In this document: piece by piece, positions 8,104 to 16,888 of the stretch
Layout: each line of letters starts with the position of its first letter
Numbering within the stretch: the first letter of the stretch is position 1
Assembly (NCBI GenBank): GCA_020639295.1
Contig: JACKGY010000003.1
Span: forward strand, 620,001-684,000
Source of the DNA: Planctomycetota bacterium
GTDB lineage: Bacteria; Planctomycetota; GCA-002687715; DRQF01
Length of the DNA: 64,000 nucleotides
Reading direction: 5' to 3'
Position numbers and translations under genes: made by a program
The notes under the pieces: generated by a model
Told to the model about the DNA's origin: nothing
The model's database searches: none
Seen by the model: the letters and a program-made list of their open reading frames with translations, nothing else

Positions 8104-9297
8104 TCAGATGACCCGGTAGACCAGGAACTTCAGGTAGCGTGAGTCGGGGTGCGCGGGCACGGCCGGGTGGTCGGGGCCCTGCCCCCCACGCCAGATCTCC
8201 TGGATCTCGCGGGAGCGCTCGCGAGCCGCCTCGTGCACCACCTCGCGGAGGTCGTCCTCGGAGACGCCGCCCGAGCAGGAACAGGTGGCGAGAATGCCGC
8301 CCGACTCCAACACGCCCATGCCCTTGGCGTTGATCTCGCGGTAGAGCTTGAGGCCCTTGGCGTGAGCCGAGCGCCGCGGCACGAGCTTGGGCGGGTCGAG
8401 CACGACGAGGTCGTAGCGCGGCCCCTCCTTCTGCTGATGGTCGAGGACCCGCAGCACGTTTCCGGCGATGCCCTCCCAGCCGGTGATGCCGTTCAGGGCG
8501 ACGTTGCGCTCGGCGTTCTCGAGCGCCGGTTTCGAGGAGTCGATCGCGGTGACCGAGGCCGCGCCCGCGCGCCCGGCATGGATGCCGAAGGCTCCGGTAT
8601 AGGAGAAGGCGTCGAGCACCCGCCGACCCCGGGCGAGACCGGCGAGGAAGACGCGGTTCTCGCGCTGGTCGGCGTAGAAGCCGGTCTTCTGGCCCTGTTC
8701 GACGTCGACCAGGAAGCGCAGGCCGCACTCGCTCACCTCGAGCAGGCCCCCGGCGGCGGCGCCGGCCCTGAGGCCTTCCTCGGCTTCGATCCCCTCTTCC
8801 TCACGGGCCATCTTCGAGACCCGCTCGTAGAGGCCCTCGGCGCCGGTCGCCTCGAGCAGGGTCGAGACGATCAGGTCGCGGAACCGGGTCATGCCCAGAC
8901 AGTCGATCTGCATGACCAGGTGGCCGCCGACGCGATCGACGACCAGACCCGGCAGGCGGTCGCCCTCGGCGTGGACCAGACGGTAGACGGTGGTGCCGGC
9001 CTCCTCGAGCCGGAGCCCTTCGCGGCGGAGGGCCACGGCCTGCCGCAGGCGCGTGACGAGGAGCGCCTCGTCGAAGACCTCCTCGCCCCAGGCGATCAGC
9101 CGCAAGGAGATTCGACTGCGGGAGTTGTAGAAGCCCTCGCCGACCTTCTTGCCCTCGTGGTCCCGGAGCTCGACGAGGTCGCCGTCGGCGAGATTGCGCG
9201 TCCCCTTGACCCGTTCGATCGACTGATCGAAGACCCAGGGAGCGCCCATCCAGAAGGGCTTGGCGCGGCGTGGCTTGAGCAGAACTTTGGTCAGCAT
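8104..9297 (-). CDS. rlmI: 23S rRNA m5C1962 methyltransferase, RlmI type
   Basis: 397 residues, the normal RlmI length (E. coli 396). The N-terminal ~75 residues form a PUA domain (VLLKPRRAKPFWMGAPWVFD, DGDLVELRD). The C-terminal half is a Rossmann methyltransferase with the family signatures GQKTGFYADQREN, DAFSYTGAFG, a DPPKLV motif IV and CSCSGG containing candidate catalytic cysteines. It binds S-adenosylmethionine and methylates a cytosine of 23S rRNA. It is convergent with the toroid genes (22 bases apart, with a CTGAGCCGGCTCAG palindrome spanning its stop) and divergent from the dehydrogenase. A TATAGT box eight bases upstream of the ATG suggests a very short leader. The exact target cytosine is inferred from the family. 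Confidence 0.88.
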   Translation of the reverse strand: MLTKVLLKPRRAKPFWMGAPWVFDQSIERVKGTRNLADGDLVELRDHEGKKVGEGFYNSRSRISLRLIAWGEEVFDEALLVTRLRQAVALRREGLRLEEAGTTVYRLVHAEGDRLPGLVVDRVGGHLVMQIDCLGMTRFRDLIVSTLLEATGAEGLYERVSKMAREEEGIEAEEGLRAGAAAGGLLEVSECGLRFLVDVEQGQKTGFYADQRENRVFLAGLARGRRVLDAFSYTGAFGIHAGRAGAASVTAIDSSKPALENAERNVALNGITGWEGIAGNVLRVLDHQQKEGPRYDLVVLDPPKLVPRRSAHAKGLKLYREINAKGMGVLESGGILATCSCSGGVSEDDLREVVHEAARERSREIQEIWRGGQGPDHPAVPAHPDSRYLKFLVYRVI

Positions 9298-9305
9298 CGT
9301 GGGGG

Positions 9306-9338
9306 ACTATATTGACTCCCACGGGGTCTTGCTACGAT
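9306..9338. promoter_or_regulatory. divergent promoter region between rlmI and gcdH
   Basis: On the minus strand TATAGT (9311-9306) lies eight bases before the rlmI ATG. On the plus strand TTGACT (9312-9317) is followed 15 bases later by TACGAT (9333-9338), pointing to the dehydrogenase gene. The two elements overlap, so the promoters may compete. The 15-bp spacer of the plus promoter is short. Confidence 0.4.
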
Positions 9339-9423
9339 CCTCCGCCCCGTCGACGGGGAATTGCCAGACAAGCCCTCCGGGCGCCACGCAAGCGGTCGGA
9401 CGGCATCACCGGAGCCAAGCGAC

Positions 9424-10599
9424 ATGGAACCCTTCGAAGGCGTCGACTACATGAACTTCGACTCCCTCCTGACCGAGGAGGAGAGGATGATCCGGGACAC
9501 CGCACGCGAGTGGGTGTCGCGTCGGGTCGCTCCCATCATCGAGGAGCACCACCGCAACGCGACCTTCCCGGACGAGCTGATCCCCGAGATGGCCGAACTC
9601 GGCTTCCTCGGCGCCAGCATCGAGGGCTACGGTTGCCCCGGGCTCGGCGGCGTCGCCTACGGTCTGATCATGCAGGAGCTGGAACGCGGTGACTCGGGCC
9701 TCCGCTCCTTCGCCTCGGTCCAGGGCGGCCTCGTCATGTACCCGATCTTCAGCTACGGCAGCGAGGAGCAGAAGGACCGCTGGCTGCCGCCCATGGGTGA
9801 GGGCAAGGCGATCGGTTGCTTCGGGCTCACCGAGCCCGACTTCGGTTCCCATGCCGAGGGCATGATCACGCGCGCCGAGGACAAGGGCGACCACTACCTC
9901 CTGAACGGCGCCAAGATGTGGATCACCAACGGCTGCGTCGCCGACGTCGCCGTGGTCTGGGCCAAGATCGACGGCCGGGTCATGGGATTCCTGGTCGAGA
10001 AGGGCACCCCGGGCTACAGCACCCGCCGCCAGAAGCACAAGTTCTCGCTCCGTGCCAGCGTCACCTCGGAACTGATCCTCCAGGACGTCAAGATCCCCAA
10101 GGAGAACCTGCTCCCGGGTACCGAGAACATCAACATGAAGGGCCCGCTGTCCTGCCTCACCCAGGCCCGCTACGGCATCGCCTGGGGCGCGATCGGGGCC
10201 GGCATGGCCTGCTACGACGCGGCCCTGAAGTACGGCGCCGACCGCATCCAGTTCGGCCGCCCGCTCAACAGCTTCCAGCTCTACCAGCGCAAGCTCGCCG
10301 AGATGATCACCGAGATCACCAAGGGCCAGCTCCTCAACCTCCAGGTCGGTCGCCTCAAGGAGGCCGGCAAGATGCACCCCTCGCACGTCTCGATGGCGAA
10401 GCGCAACGGCTGCTACTGGGGCCTCGAGATCGCCCGCGAGGCGCGCGACATGCTGGGCGCCAACGGCATCACCGACGAGTACGTGGTCGGCCGCCACATG
10501 TGCAACCTCGAGTCGGTGAAGACCTACGAGGGCACGCACGACATCCACACGATGATCATCGGTCAGCGGGTCACCGGCCTCTCGGCCTTCGCCAACTGA
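9424..10599 (+). CDS. gcdH: acyl-CoA dehydrogenase, glutaryl-CoA dehydrogenase-like
   Basis: 391 residues from the ATG at 9424 (GGAG upstream; a TTG at 9361 would add 21 non-conserved residues). It is a flavoprotein of the acyl-CoA dehydrogenase family. Glutaryl-CoA dehydrogenase marks are RSFASVQGGLVM (the Arg that binds the distal carboxylate in the human enzyme), FGLTEPDFGS, and YEGTHDIHTMIIGQ with the catalytic-base Glu. GCDH oxidises and decarboxylates glutaryl-CoA to crotonyl-CoA in lysine and tryptophan breakdown. The gene is monocistronic, with a terminator directly after it. Some non-decarboxylating relatives share these motifs, so the substrate is likely but not certain. Confidence 0.82.
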   Translation: MEPFEGVDYMNFDSLLTEEERMIRDTAREWVSRRVAPIIEEHHRNATFPDELIPEMAELGFLGASIEGYGCPGLGGVAYGLIMQELERGDSGLRSFASVQGGLVMYPIFSYGSEEQKDRWLPPMGEGKAIGCFGLTEPDFGSHAEGMITRAEDKGDHYLLNGAKMWITNGCVADVAVVWAKIDGRVMGFLVEKGTPGYSTRRQKHKFSLRASVTSELILQDVKIPKENLLPGTENINMKGPLSCLTQARYGIAWGAIGAGMACYDAALKYGADRIQFGRPLNSFQLYQRKLAEMITEITKGQLLNLQVGRLKEAGKMHPSHVSMAKRNGCYWGLEIAREARDMLGANGITDEYVVGRHMCNLESVKTYEGTHDIHTMIIGQRVTGLSAFAN

Positions 10600-10624
10600 T
10601 CCGGCGAGATCGAAGGTAAGGAAC

Positions 10625-10663
10625 GAAGGGGCCGTGAGCGACACTCGCGGCCTCTTCTCTTTG
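10625..10663 (+). terminator. terminator after the glutaryl-CoA dehydrogenase gene
   Basis: GGCCGTGAG pairs with CTCGCGGCC (one G-U pair) around a CGACA loop, extended by flanking AAG/CTT pairs, followed by CTCTTT. It is 25 bases past the stop codon. Confidence 0.6.
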
Positions 10664-10702
10664 GCCCGATGCGTCGGCTTCCGGCGGGCGACCTCCGAAC
10701 CT

Positions 10703-10790
10703 GCGCAGCCGGCGCTGCGCGGTCCAGCGGGCGCTGCGCGATCGGGTTTGCGCAGCAGGCGCTGCGCGGCCCAGCGGGCGCCGCGTGGTC
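10703..10790. repeat. hairpin repeat cluster D, reverse orientation
   Basis: Two hairpins, GCGCAGC-CGGC-GCTGCGC (10703-10720) and GCGCAGC-AGGC-GCTGCGC (10750-10767), each followed by CGGYCCAGCGGGCGC. The 20-mer at 10750-10769 is the exact reverse complement of 21061-21080 in cluster A, so this is a member of the same dispersed family. It lies between the convergent ends of gcdH and larE; nothing else was seen in this gap. Confidence 0.7.
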
Positions 10791-10804
10791 CGAGGCACCG
10801 AGGG

Positions 10805-11605
10805 TCAGGCGCTCTCTTCGCTGAGGCGCCCGGAGCGGAGCGGCCGCGGATCGATCTCGACCGCGGCGAAGCCCGCCGCCAGGACCGCGGACTCGATCGC
10901 GGAGCGTCGCGCCGCCACCCTCCCCTGCTCGTTCGCCGACAGCTCGAAGCGCGCGCGGTCGCCCAGGTCACGCAACCGGAACTCGCGGAAGCCGAGCCCG
11001 CGCAGGGCGTCCTCCGCCCGCTCGATCCGCCCGAGGCGCGTGGCATCGATCGCCAGGCCGGTGACCACGCGCGAGGCGAGACAGGGCGAGGCCGGAAGTT
11101 CGGCGGTCGCGAGGCCGTAGTGGCGCGACAGGGCGCGGACCTCGTCCTTGGTGAGGCCCTGTTCCGCGAGCGGACTGATCACGCCCTCCTCGCGCGCCGC
11201 CCGGAGGCCGGGCCGGTGGCCCCCGAGGTCGTCGGCATTGGTGCCGTCGGCGATGCGCGGCCAGAGATCGCCGAAGCGGCGGCGCAGGCGACCGAAGAGC
11301 TCGTGCTTGCAGAAGTAGCAGCGATCACCCGGATTGGCCGCGTAGCGGGGATCGGCCAGTTCCTCCGTGCCCAGCTCGAGGTGCTCGACCCCGAGCGTTC
11401 GCGCCACCGCGCGGGCCTGCTCGAGCTGCGCCCGCGCCAGCGAGGGCGAGACCCCGGTGACCGCCAGGAGCGCCGCCGGCGCCGCCTCGCGGGCCGCGGC
11501 CAGGAGCAGGCTCGAATCGACCCCGCCGCTGAAGGCGATCAGGAGGGGCTCGCCGCGCAGGCGATCCAGCAGTCCATCCTTCTTGGCGGCGAGTTCCGGG
11601 CTCAT
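10805..11605 (-). CDS. larE: ATP-dependent sacrificial sulfur transferase LarE
   Basis: 266 residues. The PP-loop pyrophosphatase motif SGGVDSS is at residues 26-32. RCYFCK (95-100) and PASPCLASR, with Cys175, match the LarE family; Cys175 corresponds to the sacrificial cysteine (Cys176) of Lactobacillus plantarum LarE. Only this single cysteine is placed there, so the cluster-type (three-cysteine) variant is not indicated. LarE transfers sulfur to the nicotinic-acid-derived NPN cofactor intermediate of lactate racemase. larB, larC and larA are not in the window. It follows the DUF445 gene by seven bases and is probably cotranscribed with it. The very close spacing is the only context clue. 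Confidence 0.88.
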   Translation of the reverse strand: MSPELAAKKDGLLDRLRGEPLLIAFSGGVDSSLLLAAAREAAPAALLAVTGVSPSLARAQLEQARAVARTLGVEHLELGTEELADPRYAANPGDRCYFCKHELFGRLRRRFGDLWPRIADGTNADDLGGHRPGLRAAREEGVISPLAEQGLTKDEVRALSRHYGLATAELPASPCLASRVVTGLAIDATRLGRIERAEDALRGLGFREFRLRDLGDRARFELSANEQGRVAARRSAIESAVLAAGFAAVEIDPRPLRSGRLSEESA

Positions 11606-11612
11606 GGTCGGT

Positions 11613-12221
11613 TCAGGAGATCAGCTGGAGGACGAGAAGCTGGAGGATGCCCACCAGGAAGCCCAGTATGGCACCGAGGATCTCGATCGCGAAGAGCTCC
11701 TTCTTCGCCACCGACAGGGTGATCTTCTCCAGGCGGTCCATGTCGAAGGAGAGGATCTTCTCCTCCACCAGCCGATGGAGGTCGAGATGCTCGTCGAGGT
11801 GTTCACCGATGGTGACCACGCCCTTCTCGAGCAGGTCCTCGATCTCGTCCAGGAGGGTCGCCTTCAGGGACTCGACGAAGGAGCCCTTCAGGAACATGCC
11901 GAGCATCGGCGTCGTGGCGATCTTGCGGGCGATGAAGTCGTCGATCCGCGCCGCCACGTCCTGGCGCAGCTTCTCGCTGACCCGCGGATCGTCGATGACC
12001 GCCTTGATGTCCTCGGGCGAGATCAGGTGCTCCGACACCGTGGCGCCGATGTTGCGCGCGAATTCGGCCTTGCGCTTGGGCAGCACGCCCTGGATCTTCA
12101 GCGGCCCGAAGCCGATCGGCTCGCGCGGCCGGAAGATCATCCGCACGGCGATGAAGTTGGTGAACCAGCCGATGGCCGCGGCCACCGGCGGCAGAGTCAA
12201 CCAGAGTTGCAGCGGCTGCAT
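11613..12221 (-). CDS. DUF445 family membrane protein
   Basis: 202 residues. The N-terminus has the DUF445 signature LPPVAAAIGWFTNFIAVRMIF followed by RP.EPIGFGPLKIQG. The middle is amphipathic helical, and the last ~25 residues form a hydrophobic segment (EILGAILGFLVGILQLLVLQ), giving a hairpin-like membrane anchor at both ends. DUF445 proteins have no established function. GGAAG precedes the ATG by a few bases. It is divergent from the helicase gene with only 40 bases between the start codons, so the two promoters must overlap. First gene of a two-gene unit with larE. Confidence 0.85.
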   Translation of the reverse strand: MQPLQLWLTLPPVAAAIGWFTNFIAVRMIFRPREPIGFGPLKIQGVLPKRKAEFARNIGATVSEHLISPEDIKAVIDDPRVSEKLRQDVAARIDDFIARKIATTPMLGMFLKGSFVESLKATLLDEIEDLLEKGVVTIGEHLDEHLDLHRLVEEKILSFDMDRLEKITLSVAKKELFAIEILGAILGFLVGILQLLVLQLIS

Positions 12222-12227
12222 GCTTCC

Positions 12228-12255
12228 TTGACCTGATCCAACGAGCCCTTAGAAT
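12228..12255 (+). promoter_or_regulatory. sigma70-type promoter, candidate leaderless start of helicase gene
   Basis: TTGACC (12228-12233), a 16-base spacer and TAGAAT (12250-12255) make a near-consensus promoter. The -10 box ends six bases before the ATG at 12262, and those six bases (CCTCGC) contain no Shine-Dalgarno sequence. Transcription would begin at or next to the start codon. Confidence 0.65.
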
Positions 12256-12261
12256 CCTCGC

Positions 12262-14421
12262 ATGTTCCCCGACAGCATGGTCCTCGAGGGCCTGAACGGC
12301 GCCCAGCGCGAAGCCGTCGACTGCCTGACCGGGCCCCTCCTGGTCATCGCCGGGGCCGGCTCGGGCAAGACCCGCGTGATCACGCGGCGGATCGCCAGGA
12401 TGATCGAATGCGGCCTGGCGGCCGACACCATACTGGCGGTCACCTTCACCAACAAGGCGGCCCGGGAGATGCTGGAGCGCGTCCACGCGATGATCGGCCG
12501 CGTCGGCGTCACCGTCTGCACCTTCCACGCCTTCGGGGCCCGCTTCCTGCGTGACTACGGTGACCGCCTCGGCCGCAGCGCGAGCTTCAGCCTCTACGAT
12601 CGCGCCGACTCCGAATCGGCGATCAAGGCCTGCCTGGACGAGCTGGGCCTCGACCGGGAGAGCAACCCGCCCCGCGATCTCATCGAGATCATCGCCGGCT
12701 ACAAGACCCGACTCCTCGGCCCGGCCGCCGCCCGCGACGAGGCCGTCTCCGACCGCGAGCGCGACGCCGCCCGGGTCTTCGAGCTCTACGAGCGCAAGCT
12801 GGCCGAGGCCGACGCCTTCGACTTCGACGACCTGATCGCCGCCCCGGTCACACTGCTCGAGGGCGACGCCGAACTGCGGGACTCCGCTCGTGGCCGTTGG
12901 CGACATCTCCTGGTCGACGAGTACCAGGACGTCAACGAGGCCCAGTACCGGCTGGTCATGCAGCTCGCCGGCCCCGAGGCCAACGTCTGCGTCACCGGCG
13001 ATCCGGACCAGTGCATCTACGCCTGGCGCGGCGCGGACATCTCCTACATCCTCGGCTTCCAGCAGGACTTCCCCCAGGCACGCGTGGTGCGCCTGGAACA
13101 GAACTACCGCAGCGTCAACACCATCCTCGACGCCGCCTCGGCGGTGATCCGCTTCAACCGCGGGCGCGACGACAAGCGCCTCTGGTCGGAGCGGCCCCGC
13201 GGGGAACCGATCCTGATCCGCCGGGTCCTGGACGAGGTGGAGGAGGCCCGCGCCGTGGTGACCGAGATCGCCCGCCTGGTGGCGGGTGGTGCCCGCAAGC
13301 GCGACATCGCCGTCCTCTACCGGCTGAACTCGCTCACGCTGCCGCTCGAGCGCGCCTTCATCGCCGCCGGCCTCCCCTACCAGGTCCTGCGCGGACTCGA
13401 GTTCTTCAAGCGCAAGGAGGTGAAGGACCTGGTCGCCTGGCTGCGCTTCCTGCTCAATCCGCGCGACCGGGTCTCGCTCGGCCGGATCATCAACACGCCA
13501 CCCCGGGGCCTCGGCGACAAGACCGTGGCCCAGCTCGACGAGCTGGCGGCGCGGTCGGGCCTCGCTACCGGCGAATTCCTGCTCGATCAACGACACTGGC
13601 GCGGCGCCCTCCCGGCCCGGGCCGCGCGCGCCCTCGAGACCTTCGTCACCCTGGTCCGCGAGCTGATGGAGGCGCGGGATCAACGGCCCTCGGCCCTGGT
13701 CACCCGCGTGGTCGAGAAGAGCGGCTTCCTCGAAGCCCTCGAGAAGTCACCCCGCTCGGCGGCCGGCTCCGATCCGGTCGGCAACCTCCAGCAGCTCATC
13801 TCCCAGGCGCGTGACTTCGAGATGCTCCGCCCCGAGGCCGGCATCGGCGGTTTCCTCGAGGAGGTCGCGCTGTTCAGCGACCAGGACGCGCTGCAGACGG
13901 ACCGCGATCGCGTCGCCCTGATGACGCTCCACGCCGCCAAGGGGCTCGAGTTCAAGCACGCCTTCATCATCGGCATGGACGCCGAGGTCTTCCCGCACCC
14001 CGGCCTGCGTCGCGACGGCGACGAGGAGGAGGAACGCCGCCTCTTCTACGTCGGTCTGACCCGGGCGATGGACAGCCTCGCCCTGTTCACCACCGAACAG
14101 CGCAACCGTTTCGGCCGCACCGAGACCTCGCGGCCCTCGATCTTCCTCACCGAGATCCCGGCCGAGCTCACCCGCGTCGTCGACGACGTCTCCGGCGGGC
14201 CGGCCGACGACCTGGACCGACGGGTCGAGTACGAGGCCGAGGAGGGCATCCAGGTCCGCAAGGGTGCGCGCGTCCAGCACGCGAGCTTCGGCCCGGGCGT
14301 CGTCGTGGAAGTGTCGGGTCGCGGCGAGAAGGCCCGGGTCACGGTCGATTTCGAGCGCGCCGGCAAGAAGAAGCTGATGCTGCGCTATGCCGGCCTGTCG
14401 CCCCTGGACGACTGGGCCTGA
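12262..14421 (+). CDS. pcrA: UvrD/PcrA-family ATP-dependent DNA helicase
   Basis: 719 residues, the size of PcrA/UvrD. SF1A helicase motifs appear in order: AGAGSGKTRVITRR (I, Walker A), FTNKAAREM (Ia), DEYQDVN (II), GDPDQCIYAWRGA (III), LEQNYRS (IV), TLHAAKGLEF (V) and RRLFYVGLTRAM (VI). The last ~50 residues, beginning RKGARVQHASFGPGVV, form the basic Tudor-like C-terminal domain typical of PcrA that contacts RNA polymerase in other bacteria. It unwinds 3'-5' DNA in repair and replication-transcription conflicts. Its promoter is probably leaderless. UvrD versus PcrA naming is arbitrary outside the reference species. Confidence 0.9.
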   Translation: MFPDSMVLEGLNGAQREAVDCLTGPLLVIAGAGSGKTRVITRRIARMIECGLAADTILAVTFTNKAAREMLERVHAMIGRVGVTVCTFHAFGARFLRDYGDRLGRSASFSLYDRADSESAIKACLDELGLDRESNPPRDLIEIIAGYKTRLLGPAAARDEAVSDRERDAARVFELYERKLAEADAFDFDDLIAAPVTLLEGDAELRDSARGRWRHLLVDEYQDVNEAQYRLVMQLAGPEANVCVTGDPDQCIYAWRGADISYILGFQQDFPQARVVRLEQNYRSVNTILDAASAVIRFNRGRDDKRLWSERPRGEPILIRRVLDEVEEARAVVTEIARLVAGGARKRDIAVLYRLNSLTLPLERAFIAAGLPYQVLRGLEFFKRKEVKDLVAWLRFLLNPRDRVSLGRIINTPPRGLGDKTVAQLDELAARSGLATGEFLLDQRHWRGALPARAARALETFVTLVRELMEARDQRPSALVTRVVEKSGFLEALEKSPRSAAGSDPVGNLQQLISQARDFEMLRPEAGIGGFLEEVALFSDQDALQTDRDRVALMTLHAAKGLEFKHAFIIGMDAEVFPHPGLRRDGDEEEERRLFYVGLTRAMDSLALFTTEQRNRFGRTETSRPSIFLTEIPAELTRVVDDVSGGPADDLDRRVEYEAEEGIQVRKGARVQHASFGPGVVVEVSGRGEKARVTVDFERAGKKKLMLRYAGLSPLDDWA

Positions 14422-14544
14422 AGCCCGGAAACGGCCCCAGGTTCCGGCCGGGCGCCCTCTCTGCTACACTCCGGCCCCGGGTGCCCGCCGCCGCAACCGG
14501 CCCGGTCGGTGCGGCCTCCTGTGCTGGAGAAACGCTGAGAACGC

Positions 14545-16692
<2,148 letters not shown>

Positions 16693-16888
16693 GACAGCTT
16701 CCGGCGAGCGGTCAATCCGGCTTTACCTTTTCCCGCCCAAGGCCCCGGAGCGACGCACTCAAACCCCTGCCCCGCCGGGATTTCCGACTGGACTTCCAGG
16801 CACGGAATTTGCTCCTATAGTCACGAACCGGGTCGACTCCCACGACCCGACGCGACCTGGACAACCGCCACGCAGACGAGGGCAAGTC

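Noticed and set aside
9361..9423. TTG start 21 codons upstream for the glutaryl-CoA dehydrogenase gene
   Set aside because: The added residues are not typical of the family, and the ATG at 9424 has an upstream GGAG.
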